NCBI RefSeq assembly: GCF_009711125.1
Contig: NZ_WMIB01000004.1
Location: 62,001-126,000 of the forward strand
From: Metabacillus mangrovi
GTDB lineage: Bacteria > Bacillota > Bacilli > Bacillales > Bacillaceae
DNA: 64,000 nucleotides
Direction: 5' to 3'
This document shows, one piece after another, positions 52,707 through 61,739 of this stretch (positions are counted from its first letter, which is position 1; each line of letters opens with the position of its first letter). The notes below the pieces were generated by a model. The model did not search any database, was not told the origin of the DNA, and saw only the letters and a program-made list of their open reading frames with translations. Position numbers and translations under genes: made by a program.

Positions 52707-53353
52707 TATAAAAATTTCAGCATTTTATCCTCTGCCAGGTTCATGTTTATGGAACATTGTTTCGCTTCCCTGCCGTATTGCCAAACCCAAGTGTTTCCTT
52801 TGCACAGGGTCGTTGCAGGATTATAGTCGGGTGCTTCGTATGCTTTCCCCGTCCCTGCTTCCGGCCTCGAACTCCAGAGGATGCTTTGAGCCGCAATTTT
52901 GCTGTTTTTACCGGCGGCCTTGCAATATGCATCCCCAAAATCACCTTTAAGGGGATCATGGTAAAAGCCGGGCCGGTAACCGGATTCAAGCAGCATTTCC
53001 GCCCATGCTGCAATCCATTCCCCCTCGACTGTAAAAAAATGCTCGATGTTGGCGAAAATAGCAGTACCTTCAGGGATTTCAAGTCTCTTGGCATGAAATA
53101 CAGCATTTCGGACAGCAATGGTTCCCTTTTCATAGGAGACGGCCTGATCGAAAACGGTGCATATAGGCATAACCTTTATATTTCTGCTGTGAAGAAAACT
53201 GATTTCCAGTTTGGAAAGACCCCTGGACACCCCGGGTACATCCGCTAAATATCGCCCCCAGAATTTAGGGGAACCATAATATTTTTTCACACAATTATAC
53301 AGGTCCTGATCTGCTTTCCTGGCTGAATCGATTCCCCATAATTTGCGTCCCAT
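52703..53353 (-). CDS. DUF1906 glycoside hydrolase-like protein
   Basis: A 216-residue protein of the Rv2525c-like, TIM-barrel-related family that resembles glycosyl hydrolase family 25. Landmarks are WGIDSARKADQDLYNCVKKY, FWGRYLADVPGVSRGLSKLE, GTAIFANIEHFF and PGFYHDPLKGDFGDAY. No signal peptide is visible. The family is thought to act on wall or envelope glycans, but no activity is proven. It lies between the convergently oriented transporter block and cheV on the same strand, with its own terminator. Confidence 0.82.
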   Translation of the reverse strand: MGRKLWGIDSARKADQDLYNCVKKYYGSPKFWGRYLADVPGVSRGLSKLEISFLHSRNIKVMPICTVFDQAVSYEKGTIAVRNAVFHAKRLEIPEGTAIFANIEHFFTVEGEWIAAWAEMLLESGYRPGFYHDPLKGDFGDAYCKAAGKNSKIAAQSILWSSRPEAGTGKAYEAPDYNPATTLCKGNTWVWQYGREAKQCSINMNLAEDKMLKFLY

Positions 53354-53407
53354 ATCTCCACATCCCCCCGCACTGCATACAAAAGTATATGCACGTTGAT
53401 GCCTGTT

Positions 53408-54742
53408 TCAATCCCTGCGGGCAGGCGGAGAGTAAACGACCTTCTGATGAACAATTAATCCGGCAATCGTCATGATGATCAGCGATCCAAGGGCTGCCCT
53501 GCTGGCGATGTCTCCATACGGTGCCAAAACAAGCGTAATTGTGCCATAAATCGCGGGTCCTATGACTGAGGATACTTTACCCGAGAACGCAAACAATCCA
53601 AAAAATTGTCCTCTTTTCCCTTCAGGCGTCAATTCAATGATCAAGGTTCTGGAAGTTACCCATACGGCTCCAAGCGCAATTCCAAACAGGCTGCCGGCTG
53701 CCCAGAACATCCACTGTTCCGTTGCGCTGACAGCAATCACCAAGGCTCCAAGGAGGATACAGGCAACTGCTGTGACTGCATTCTTTGCACCGGCTGCTTT
53801 TGCAATAAAGCCAAAAAGAAAAGACCCTCCAATACTTGCAACGGTGGAAACGAGGTACAGCAATATAAATTGGCTGTTGGAAAACCCGACGATTGTTTTG
53901 GCATAAATCGCCATCATCGCTATCGCTGTGGCCAAAGCATCGTTGATAAAGAAATAGGCGATCATAAACAAAAAGGCAGGCTTGTAGTTTTTCAGATCCC
54001 TGAACGTCAGGATGATTTCCCTGTAGCCGCTGAACAGGTTTTTCCCGGAATCCTCCCGTTTCTTCGGTTCATCTTTTGTGAAGAAAAACAGCGGAAGAGA
54101 AAAGACAGCAAGCAAAATAGCGGTGGGAATGAATGCATGATGGAAATTTTCGCCGCCGATGAAAGGATATACGGTAAGGCCTGCAAGAGTTCCTATGTAT
54201 CCGACCGCTACTCCGAAACCTGAGACGAGGGGAAGCGTTTTTGGAGTGCTCACACTGGGCAGCATCGCGTCATAAAAAATCAGGCTGGAGGAGTAAAAGA
54301 ATTTTGCCAGCACAAACAGGAAGATTACGATGGCAAGACTGACCGGTACTCCCAACATGGTTCCCGGAAGCTGAGCGGACGCTGCAGCCCCCATCAGCAG
54401 CGTACAAATGACTGTTACAGCGGTAAAACGGATGATGTACCACTTCTTTCTGCCTGTCCGGTCGATCTGCACGCCGAACAGCGGTGAAAAAAGCACAAGG
54501 AAAAAACCGGCTGCTGCATTGGCATAGGCTAAATAGGTGCCAGCTATTTGCTGCATCTCCTCGCTCCTGCCGCCAATTGCTTCTTCAAGGTAAAACGGAA
54601 AAAAGATGGTGATCATATTGGATGAAAAAATGGTGTTGGCAAAATCATACAGCGCCCAGGAAAAGACAGGCAGTGAAAAGAATACAGGCCACGGTATTCC
54701 TGCCTTCGACCGTCGGTTTGGTGCTGGCTGAGTAGTAGGCAT
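53408..54742 (-). CDS. MFS transporter, UMF1/Atg22-like
   Basis: A 444-residue transporter with about 12 helices. The opening SWALYDFANTIFSSNMITIFF is the mark of the UMF1/Atg22 group, and the FGVQIDRTGRKKW loop fits the MFS cytosolic motif. Fungal Atg22 exports amino acids; the bacterial substrate is unknown. The start is the ATG at 54742, 8 bases after AGGGAG; the GTG codon just before it is possible. It is divergent from the purine permease gene. Confidence 0.85.
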   Translation of the reverse strand: MPTTQPAPNRRSKAGIPWPVFFSLPVFSWALYDFANTIFSSNMITIFFPFYLEEAIGGRSEEMQQIAGTYLAYANAAAGFFLVLFSPLFGVQIDRTGRKKWYIIRFTAVTVICTLLMGAAASAQLPGTMLGVPVSLAIVIFLFVLAKFFYSSSLIFYDAMLPSVSTPKTLPLVSGFGVAVGYIGTLAGLTVYPFIGGENFHHAFIPTAILLAVFSLPLFFFTKDEPKKREDSGKNLFSGYREIILTFRDLKNYKPAFLFMIAYFFINDALATAIAMMAIYAKTIVGFSNSQFILLYLVSTVASIGGSFLFGFIAKAAGAKNAVTAVACILLGALVIAVSATEQWMFWAAGSLFGIALGAVWVTSRTLIIELTPEGKRGQFFGLFAFSGKVSSVIGPAIYGTITLVLAPYGDIASRAALGSLIIMTIAGLIVHQKVVYSPPARRD

Positions 54743-54961
54743 CACATCGGCTCCCTATAAATGATTGATTACACTCTGGTTTAATTCTAGTCCCTTTGCC
54801 CTTGCACCTTTCTATTTACGTATTTTTTACATATGGGGCTTGGACTTCTTTTCCACAGTGGTGCAAAAACCGTTTCCTCCTGTTATAATGCTTATTGTGA
54901 ATTGGCGCAGAGCCGATTGTACGGGTTGGGTCGAGGGATGACAAACAAGGAAGGATTATGA

Positions 54962-56251
54962 TTGAAATCAATATTTCGTCTTAAGGAAAATGGAACTACA
55001 TTCAAGCGGGAAATTACTGCCGGAATCGTATCGTATTTGACTGTTGTCTATATTATTGCAGTAAACGGATCGATTCTCTCTGATGCAGGAATTCCGCTGG
55101 AGGCAGGAATGATCGCTACGATTTTAGCATCCTTCGCAGGCTGTCTGATGATGGGGCTTTTCGCGAACACACCCATTATTTTAGTGCCGGGAATGGGGGT
55201 CAATGCCCTTTTCACCTATACAATTTGCCAGTCAATGGGGCTTTCCTGGCAGCAGGGGCTTGCTGTTACAGCGGTATCAGGGCTTCTTTTTGCTGCAGTA
55301 GCCTTTACCAGGCTGACTGACATTCTTTCTGCTGCGATTCCATCCAGTCTGAAAGAAGCGATAACCGTTGGCATCGGAATTTTTCTTACATTCATCGGTC
55401 TTCAAAAAGCCGGACTTGTAAAGGGAAGCGAAACAACATTTGTTCAGCTTGGTGATCTTGCCGATCCGGCAGCTGCAGCCTCAATTCTGACTTTGCTGCT
55501 GGCTGTCATCCTATTTGCCAAGGGAGTGCCCGGACACTTTTTGATCACGATCATCGCAGGTACCGTCATTGCAGCTTTGATGGGTACAGTAAAGACCAGT
55601 CCTGCAGGCACTGGCCAAATGGAAGGTTTTCACGTTTATTTAGAAACCATCCAATCCATTTCGTTTGCAGGAATCGCAGATCTCGCTTTCTGGATCGCTG
55701 TCTTTTCGCTGACGATGGTTATTGTATTCGAGAATATCGGCCTCGTTCACGGCCATACCGCAATGATAAGCCGGCCGGACCGTTTTAAGCGGTCACTGCA
55801 GGCTAATTCGATATCCGCAGCTGCCTCCGGTTTCCTTGGCACAAGCCCTACGGTGAGCACCGTTGAAACAGCAGCGGGAATATCCTCCGGAGGAAGGACC
55901 GGGCTTACCTCTGTAATGACCGGGATGATGTTCTTAAGCACTCTTTTGTTTCTACCTTACATTAAGATGATCCCGGACTCCGCCATAGCCCCGATCCTGA
56001 TCCTGATCGGCGGCCTTATGATCCAGAATATCCAGAACATCGATCTGCAGGATTTCTCAGAGAGCTTTCCGGCATTTCTGATCATTGCTTTAATCCCGCT
56101 TACTTACAGCATTGTTGATGGGATGGCTTTCGGATTTATCGCCTATCCCATTTTGAAAATAGCCATGAAGCGGTCCAGGGAAATTGCGTTCCCTTTGTAT
56201 ATCGTTGCCTTGCTCTTTCTCGCGAGCATGGTCTTTCATACCGTGCATTAA
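54962..56251 (+). CDS. NCS2 purine permease (AzgA/PbuG-like)
   Basis: A 429-residue proton symporter for purine bases such as adenine, guanine or hypoxanthine. AzgA-group marks are EITAGIVSYLTVVYIIAVNG, FANTPIILVPGMGVNALFTY, TVGIGIFLTFIGLQKAG and GTSPTVSTVETAAGISSGGR. It has 12 or more membrane segments. It starts at TTG (54962) with AAGGAAGG upstream. No purine riboswitch was seen in the 215-bp leader region; a TATAAT at 54893 with a weak -35 may be its promoter. Confidence 0.9.
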   Translation: MKSIFRLKENGTTFKREITAGIVSYLTVVYIIAVNGSILSDAGIPLEAGMIATILASFAGCLMMGLFANTPIILVPGMGVNALFTYTICQSMGLSWQQGLAVTAVSGLLFAAVAFTRLTDILSAAIPSSLKEAITVGIGIFLTFIGLQKAGLVKGSETTFVQLGDLADPAAAASILTLLLAVILFAKGVPGHFLITIIAGTVIAALMGTVKTSPAGTGQMEGFHVYLETIQSISFAGIADLAFWIAVFSLTMVIVFENIGLVHGHTAMISRPDRFKRSLQANSISAAASGFLGTSPTVSTVETAAGISSGGRTGLTSVMTGMMFLSTLLFLPYIKMIPDSAIAPILILIGGLMIQNIQNIDLQDFSESFPAFLIIALIPLTYSIVDGMAFGFIAYPILKIAMKRSREIAFPLYIVALLFLASMVFHTVH

Positions 56252-56353
56252 TCGCATAAAGCTGCATTGAAGCTTTGCTGCTGACTCCGGCTTAATAACG
56301 CTTTACCAATTAGCAGGTGTGTAAAAACTAAAACAGGCTAAAACACAGCCTAT

Positions 56354-56400
56354 AAAAAAACAGGGACTCGCGCGATACGCGCTGACCCTGTTTTTTTTGT
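56354..56400. terminator. Bidirectional terminator
   Basis: Arms AAAAAACAGGG (56355-56365) and CCCTGTTTTTT (56386-56396), with inner GCGCG/CGCGC pairing, between convergent genes. Confidence 0.9.
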
Positions 56401-56424
56401 TTGATGACAAAGCATGCTGCTTGT

Positions 56425-57681
56425 TCAGTCCGCTTTTGTATGGGCGTTTAAAACAATTGTCACTGCCGTTCCCTCGTTTAATTTGCTGGAGTATTCGATC
56501 CTTCCATCCATATCATGGATCAGCCGGTTTGTAATCATTGTTCCGAGGCCAGTACCTTTTGTTTTCGTCGTATAAAAGGGAAGCCCGATATTGTGGAGCT
56601 GTTCCTCCGTCATTCCCTTCCCGTTGTCCTCAATTGTCAGTATAACTTTTCCGTTATAATAATCAGGTTTTTTGCTGACGGTGACAACGCCTCCGTTTTC
56701 CAGAGATTCAATCGCATTTTTCAGTACATTCATGACCGCCTGCTTCAAATGCTCTGCATCTCCATAAACGTTGGGGCTTGGGGACATATTCAAAATAATT
56801 TCAGCATTTTCATAAGTTGCCATTGGCTTAAGGAGCTCAACGGAATCTGCGAGGAGCTCATCCATGTTCACTTTTGCCAGTTCAAAATCCAATGGTTTCG
56901 CGAGCTTGAGATAATCTGTAATGATTTTATTTGTCCGATCCAGTTCTGCTAGAATGAGGGGACTGAATTCTTTAAGTTTAGGATCCGGCGTATCCTCCTG
57001 CAAAAACTGGATGAAACCGCGGACTGCGGTTACAGGATTACGGATTTCATGGGCGATGGACGCTGCCATCTGCCCGATGGTCGTCAGCTTATCCAGATAC
57101 ACCATCTGATCGAGGTTGCGGTTGATCCGGATCAGGGCTTCAATTACGGCCAGTACGGCCATAGTAACAGAGAAAAAGAATAGATAATAAATCATATAAA
57201 ACTCAAATGGCAGAAATGTAATAAATCTGGACACAATCCAAATATAGAAGAAGAAATATGCGATTGTGATCAATGCGCCGGCAGCCATTCTGATTTTCGA
57301 GCGGATATAGAATTTCCGAAACAGCAGAGCAATGAAATAAGCAGCCGCATTAATGGCAATACCAACAAACATGTATTCCCCGCCGAAGCCATAGCGCACT
57401 GCGCAAGCTAGGAATAAAGCAATTCCTCCGGCAAGCCACCCTGAATAAAGGGTTACGATTAGAATGGCAATCATCCGGAAGTCAAAAAACGTTTCTCCAA
57501 GGTCTTCTATCGGGTAGAGCATGCAGAGCATAGCTGCAAAACCGCTGACTGCCCCATATATGATCTGCTGTTTCACCTTCAGCTTTTTTCTTGCGTGAAA
57601 CGGAAACATCAAATTAGCGTTAAAAGTAAAAGAAAATAAAATCGCCATGTTTACGATTAAAGGTTTTAAATAGATGAGCAC
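56425..57681 (-). CDS. Membrane sensor histidine kinase, KinB-like
   Basis: A 418-residue kinase. The first 190 residues hold about six membrane helices of the 5TMR-LYT type; the cytosolic part has the phosphorylated His in ASIAHEIRNPVTAVRGF, N box LKNAIESL, G1 EDNGKGM, and G2 KTKGTGLGTMI. The architecture and H-box neighbourhood resemble B. subtilis KinB, which feeds the Spo0A phosphorelay. However, no kapB follows, and no response regulator is adjacent, as usual for orphan sporulation kinases. It starts at GTG (57681) after GGGGGTAG. Confidence 0.85.
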   Translation of the reverse strand: MLIYLKPLIVNMAILFSFTFNANLMFPFHARKKLKVKQQIIYGAVSGFAAMLCMLYPIEDLGETFFDFRMIAILIVTLYSGWLAGGIALFLACAVRYGFGGEYMFVGIAINAAAYFIALLFRKFYIRSKIRMAAGALITIAYFFFYIWIVSRFITFLPFEFYMIYYLFFFSVTMAVLAVIEALIRINRNLDQMVYLDKLTTIGQMAASIAHEIRNPVTAVRGFIQFLQEDTPDPKLKEFSPLILAELDRTNKIITDYLKLAKPLDFELAKVNMDELLADSVELLKPMATYENAEIILNMSPSPNVYGDAEHLKQAVMNVLKNAIESLENGGVVTVSKKPDYYNGKVILTIEDNGKGMTEEQLHNIGLPFYTTKTKGTGLGTMITNRLIHDMDGRIEYSSKLNEGTAVTIVLNAHTKAD

Positions 57682-57981
57682 CTGCTACCCCCGTCCAGAG
57701 TCTGACCTTCAAAATATACCACGAATTCCAGCATTTCTGCGTGTTTTTTTCCGTAAGAAAGCCACTCAGCCGAATCAGCATAAAAAAAGCGGATATGCTT
57801 TGTCTAAAATTGCGATTCCCTTACGAAATTTAAGGAACCTTTTCATCCTAAACGTGAGAAATCCAATCAGCATCTTGCGTATGCAAGCGCTTCTTTACAA
57901 AACTTTAATATCCGGATGTCGAATTATATAGTAAAATAGTAGCATTGAGGCATAGCGTGAATTAGTCAAGGAGTCATGTTT

Positions 57982-58941
57982 ATGATAAAAATTGGAGACA
58001 TAGCTGAAGACACTCCTGTAATCACGGGAGATGTGAAAACCCAGGCCGCTGGCAACCTGTTCGCGGAACAGCCGGACGCCCAGGGCATTGTGGTCTTGAA
58101 CGGCTCAAAGCCGGCAGGACTGGTCATGAGGTCCCGCTACAATTTAAAGCTTTCCGCAAAATATGGATATGATTTATTCATGGGCCGACCGATTGAGTTG
58201 ATCATGGATCCCTGCCCTCTTATTGTAGACAGTGAAGATAGTCTGTCTGAAGTCAGTTCGCTGGCGATGCAGCGCAATCAGGAGCATTTATATGACTACA
58301 TCATTGTTACTTCATCAGGAAACTACTCCGGCATTATCAGCATCAAAAATCTCCTCACAAAATTTGCAGAAGTGCAGGCAAATACAGCGACTTGGACCAA
58401 TCCGCTCACAGGTTTGCCCGGCAATGTCCTGATCGAACAAAAACTAACCGAAACGATCAGTTCAGGTCTGCCATACTCCCTTCTTTATGCCGATATCGAC
58501 CGGTTCAAAGAATACAATGATCAATTTGGCTTCAAGCTCGGAGACCTGCTTATTAAGGAAACCGCAAATATTTTAACCAAGTATACCGATATCTCCCCTG
58601 CCGGTCCGACATTTCTGGGGCATATCGGCGGGGATGATTTTGTAGCTGTCCTCCCCGGCTATGAATTTGAACAGATCTGCAACGGGATCCTTCACGAATT
58701 CACAGTTGTATCTCAAAAGTATTACACAGAAGAGGATTGGAGAAAAGGATACACAATCGGCCTGACACGCAGCAATCAAATTGAAAAAATCCCGCTCGTT
58801 TCCCTGTCGATCGCCATTGTCACAAACCAGTTCACAACGTTTTTAACCACCGGTGATTTAAGCCAGGCCGCGGCGGATGCTAAGAAACAATGCAAGTCCG
58901 TGCCGGGCAGCAGCTGGCATATTCATTCGTGTTTTTCATGA
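57982..58941 (+). CDS. CBS-GGDEF protein
   Basis: A 319-residue cytosolic protein. Residues about 10-130 form a CBS-like pair; residues about 140-310 form a diguanylate cyclase fold starting TNPLTGLPGN and YADIDRFKEYNDQFG (metal site). The signature motif is GGDDF instead of GGDEF, a conservative change at the active site. No RxxD inhibitory site precedes it. It may make c-di-GMP or serve as a nucleotide sensor. The start is the ATG at 57982, 8 bases after AAGGAG; the ATG two codons earlier is too close. The 300-bp gap before it shows only a short AAGCGCTT palindrome near 57890 and a TAAAAT near 57941. Confidence 0.85.
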   Translation: MIKIGDIAEDTPVITGDVKTQAAGNLFAEQPDAQGIVVLNGSKPAGLVMRSRYNLKLSAKYGYDLFMGRPIELIMDPCPLIVDSEDSLSEVSSLAMQRNQEHLYDYIIVTSSGNYSGIISIKNLLTKFAEVQANTATWTNPLTGLPGNVLIEQKLTETISSGLPYSLLYADIDRFKEYNDQFGFKLGDLLIKETANILTKYTDISPAGPTFLGHIGGDDFVAVLPGYEFEQICNGILHEFTVVSQKYYTEEDWRKGYTIGLTRSNQIEKIPLVSLSIAIVTNQFTTFLTTGDLSQAAADAKKQCKSVPGSSWHIHSCFS

Positions 58942-59012
58942 AAATTGGGCAAACACCTATTTTCGGCAGGATGCATATCGTACATAGACAGCTTTCATGA
59001 AGGAGGGCATTT

Positions 59013-59408
59013 ATGTACCCATACTATTCGCAAGCTTGGAATCCTTACGGTGTGGCCGATTACGATTATGAGTATGATTATTATTACGGAAGGCAGCTGC
59101 CTTCTCCACCCCCTCCTCCACCTGGCGGGTTTCCAGGCGGGGGCGGACAGGGGCAGCCGCCTGGACCGCCTCCCGGATTTACGCCGCCTGAACAGCAGGC
59201 CGCTGTGTTTGCAGTAGATCCTGGCGGCATACGCAGATGCCTTTACCGGAACACGTATGTATGGCTTAACAACGGACAGCAATTCTGGTTTTACCCGACC
59301 TTTGTAGGCAGGAATTCTGTGGCCGGATTCCGCTGGTTCCCGGGCTTCCGTCAATGGGGCTACTTCGGTATTGATCTTCGTCAGATCCGTTCTTTCACAT
59401 GCTTCTGA
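59013..59408 (+). CDS. Pro/Gly/Tyr-rich protein with conserved C-terminal domain
   Basis: A 131-residue protein. It starts with a tyrosine-rich stretch (YPYYSQAW, then YDYEYDYYYGR), followed by a Pro/Gly segment of low complexity (residues about 30-58), then an ordered part: GGIRRCLYRNTYVWLNNGQQ and FVGRNSVAGFRWFPGFRQWG, ending in RSFTCF with two cysteines in total. GAAGGAGG precedes the ATG. No signal peptide or membrane helix is seen. The composition recalls spore coat or exosporium proteins, but I cannot name a family. Confidence 0.7.
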   Translation: MYPYYSQAWNPYGVADYDYEYDYYYGRQLPSPPPPPPGGFPGGGGQGQPPGPPPGFTPPEQQAAVFAVDPGGIRRCLYRNTYVWLNNGQQFWFYPTFVGRNSVAGFRWFPGFRQWGYFGIDLRQIRSFTCF

Positions 59409-59426
59409 TCCAGTAAAGCTGAACCC

Positions 59427-59464
59427 GAAAAGGCTGAAAGGAGTTTTTCCTTTCAGCCTTTTTA
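59427..59464. terminator. Bidirectional terminator
   Basis: Arms AAAAGGCTGAAAGGA (59427-59441) and TCCTTTCAGCCTTTT (59447-59461). Confidence 0.9.
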
Positions 59465-60016
59465 ATCTCCGGTTACTCCTGTGTTGCGTTCTTCATTCCA
59501 TTTGCTTGCCAATAATTCAAACGCTCTGTCCACAGCAAGCTTTCCTGAATGGGCATAATGAATTTCCACCGTTCTCCTCTCATCAAGGTAACAGCCTTCA
59601 AAAGCTGTCTGTTTCACTTTTTCAGCCCAGCCCCCCGATGTTTCAATCGCCACGGTTGGCTTGCAGTTCATATAGGCTGCCGATAACTCTCCAAGTGTGC
59701 CGTTTCCGCCGCGGATCATGATCAGAGCATCGCAGGAATGAACCAGGATTAAACTCCGGAAATCAAATCCTAACCCGGTTGTGATCGGCACGTCCAAATA
59801 ATCATTGGCCACATCTGTCCGATCTCCAGCGAGGATGCCGATGACAAGTCCCCCTGCCTCCTTCGCTCCTTTAGAGGCATGCTCCATGACCCCGCTTCCG
59901 CCTCCTGTAAGAAGGACTGCCCCCCTCCTTGCTACTTCTGCGCCTGCTTCTTCTGCCATCCTTTCTACTTCTTCCGGGATGGAACCCGACTGCCCGATGA
60001 CCGCGATTCTAATCAA
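59462..60016 (-). CDS. TIGR00725/LOG-family protein
   Basis: A Rossmann-fold protein of 184 residues. It begins IRIAVIGQSGS and has LLTGGGSGVMEHASKGAKEA and the nucleotide/phosphate loop MIRGGNGTLGELSAAY, close to the PGGxGTxxE motif of lysine-decarboxylase-like (LOG) proteins. LOG enzymes hydrolyse nucleoside monophosphates; for this branch no activity is assigned. I choose the TTG at 60016, with GGGGGTG 5 bases upstream, as the start; the frame extends a further 18 codons to an ATG with sequence unlike the family. Confidence 0.82.
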   Translation of the reverse strand: MIRIAVIGQSGSIPEEVERMAEEAGAEVARRGAVLLTGGGSGVMEHASKGAKEAGGLVIGILAGDRTDVANDYLDVPITTGLGFDFRSLILVHSCDALIMIRGGNGTLGELSAAYMNCKPTVAIETSGGWAEKVKQTAFEGCYLDERRTVEIHYAHSGKLAVDRAFELLASKWNEERNTGVTGD

Positions 60017-60180
60017 AACAGCACCCCCATTTCCTTTTCTTCTTCCATTATACGGGAAGAGAACTGGCATTAGCCGCAGGAAAGAAAAAATTCACAATAC
60101 GATTTCCAGAAAAAAAAGATCCGTCATTCTGCTAACTTTCTTCTTACCGGAAACGATAAAAAGGAAAGGAGGGTTTCCTC

Positions 60181-60309
60181 ATGACCAAAAGAAACCGTAA
60201 AACCAAATCCGGGCTGCAGCATGCAAAATCCATAACGGATACTGAATTTTCCAGTGAGGCTAAACACGAAAACCAATCGGGCCGTAAATCCCATCCTCCC
60301 GCTAAATAA
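60181..60309 (+). CDS. Small basic protein, possibly a minor spore protein
   Basis: A 42-residue frame with a strong site (AAAGGAGGG, 7 bases before the ATG). It reads MTKRNRKTKSGLQHAKSITD, then TEFSSEAKHENQSGR, and ends HPPAK. The TEFSSEA motif resembles the TEFASET repeats of gamma-type small acid-soluble spore proteins, and the size and Lys/Asn/Gln/Ser-rich make-up suit a minor spore protein. A terminator follows. I do not recognise an exact family. Confidence 0.65.
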   Translation: MTKRNRKTKSGLQHAKSITDTEFSSEAKHENQSGRKSHPPAK

Positions 60310-60325
60310 AGTGGCAGGTAAAAAG

Positions 60326-60360
60326 AAAATCCAGTCCCCTTATACGAGGGACTGGATTTT
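60326..60360. terminator. Bidirectional terminator
   Basis: Arms AAAATCCAGTCCC (60326-60338) and GGGACTGGATTTT (60348-60360); the stop codon of the next - strand gene lies in the loop. Confidence 0.88.
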
Positions 60361-60552
60361 ACCTTCCATCTTTTTCATTTTATCCTTGAATTTTTCTCTT
60401 CGTTCCGCCTGCTCATAAATCTTTTCCATTTCTTCCTTATAAAATTTCATGTGTTCAAGAGTCAGGGCATTAAACGTTTCTTCCCGAAGCTTAACGACAA
60501 GCAGCTTTTCTTCAGGTGTAAGAAAAGTATCATCCCGGTGCAACAAAATCAC
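60340..60552 (-). CDS. Small helical protein of unknown function
   Basis: A 70-residue, highly charged protein predicted to be two helices: FLTPEEKLLVVKLREETFNA, then HMKFYKEEMEKIYEQAERRE and a Lys-rich end. The GTG start at 60552 has no clear site; TTG codons at 60546 or 60543 lie 6 or more bases after AGTGGGTG and are also possible. It is 28 bases after corA on the same strand. I do not recognise it. Confidence 0.6.
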   Translation of the reverse strand: MILLHRDDTFLTPEEKLLVVKLREETFNALTLEHMKFYKEEMEKIYEQAERREKFKDKMKKMEGKIQSLV

Positions 60553-60580
60553 CCACTTAACAGTTAGTGAAAAACAGTCT

Positions 60581-61546
60581 TTAGAATTTCGATTTTTTGT
60601 ACCTCAGCCAGCCGACTTTCCAGAAGAAACCGACCATTGCCAGCGCAATCACTATCATAATGGCTAAAACGACAAAGTAACTGTTTCTTCCCTGCAGCTC
60701 CGGCATATACTGAAAATTCATTCCGTACAGACCTGCAATAAAAGTAAGCGGAAGAAAAATGGAGGACATCACCGTCAGCGTCATCATGATCCGGTTCATT
60801 TTATCCGAACTGATGGACAGATAGCTGTCACGGATATCTGCCGTCAGCTCTCTGTTCGCATCAATCATCTCGACAAGCTTCAGTAGATGGTCGTATACAT
60901 CCTGCAGGTAGATCTCCTTTTCTTTCAGGCCGTTCAGCTTTGTAGAAGATATCATCCGGTACAGCAGATCTCTCATCGGAATGATGCTTCTGCGCACACT
61001 GGACAAATCCGTGCGGATGTTAAAAACCTCTTCCATAATTGAACTGATCGTTCTTTCTTCTGTTTTATCTTCAAGCTGATTCAGGACATCTTCAAGGCGG
61101 TAAACAGGCGGAAAGTAGTCATCGACCAGCTTATCGAGGATCTGATACATGATTTGCAGCGGACCGCTCTGAAGAATCGGTTCTTTTTTTACTTTCAGAA
61201 ATAAGTTGCTGATTTCACGTACCGGATTTTTGTGAAAAGAAACAAGATATTGGTCTCCTACAAAAAGATCCACTTCTTCTGCATCCAGTGTTTTCTGGTG
61301 AATGGCGTGCAGGACAAGAAAAAAATAACCATCGTAAAAGTCCATTTTAGGACGCTGTGTAAATTCTACGCAATCCTCAATTGCCAGCGGATGAAAACGG
61401 AAGAATTTCGACAGCAGCTGAATTTCTTTTTCTGTGGGCTCCTGAAAATCAGCCCAGTACCATTTATATTCCTCTTTCTTCAATGAGCTTAGAGGAAGAT
61501 CGTAAACAATTTCTCCTGCATTTGTGACGGCAACAGTTCGTATCAT
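60581..61546 (-). CDS. corA: CorA-family magnesium transporter
   Basis: A divalent cation channel, mainly for magnesium or cobalt. It has 321 residues: a large cytosolic N-terminal domain with the long stalk helix (ELTADIRDSYLSISSDKMNR), then two membrane helices separated by the selectivity motif YGMNF (IAGLYGMNFQYMPEL). The basic C-terminus WLRYKKSKF is typical. The start is the ATG at 61546, 9 bases after GGAG; the TTG three codons earlier touches that site. It is divergent from patA. Confidence 0.94.
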   Translation of the reverse strand: MIRTVAVTNAGEIVYDLPLSSLKKEEYKWYWADFQEPTEKEIQLLSKFFRFHPLAIEDCVEFTQRPKMDFYDGYFFLVLHAIHQKTLDAEEVDLFVGDQYLVSFHKNPVREISNLFLKVKKEPILQSGPLQIMYQILDKLVDDYFPPVYRLEDVLNQLEDKTEERTISSIMEEVFNIRTDLSSVRRSIIPMRDLLYRMISSTKLNGLKEKEIYLQDVYDHLLKLVEMIDANRELTADIRDSYLSISSDKMNRIMMTLTVMSSIFLPLTFIAGLYGMNFQYMPELQGRNSYFVVLAIMIVIALAMVGFFWKVGWLRYKKSKF

Positions 61547-61739
61547 CTGGTTCAACTCCGGCTACAGTTTTACTTCATATAAAGTACCCGTTTCATTCCC
61601 GGATAAACCCTTGCACCAAGTATACCCTTAAGAAGCACATCATTCAAAAGGACTTTCGTATGGAAAAAGGTTATCTGTACAAAAGATCGCTCTGTTTTGT
61701 TAAAATGATACATAAGCACGAGGAAGAAAAGGTGATTGT

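Noticed and set aside
54746-54961. Purine riboswitch before the NCS2 permease
   Set aside because: I could not find the conserved junction and loop motifs of the purine aptamer.
57880-57900. CcpA cre site before the CBS-GGDEF gene
   Set aside because: Only the AAGCGCTT core matches; the outer positions differ in about four of fourteen places.
57674-57931. 85-codon frame upstream of the CBS-GGDEF gene
   Set aside because: No binding site, overlaps the start of the KinB-like gene on the other strand, composition unlike protein.
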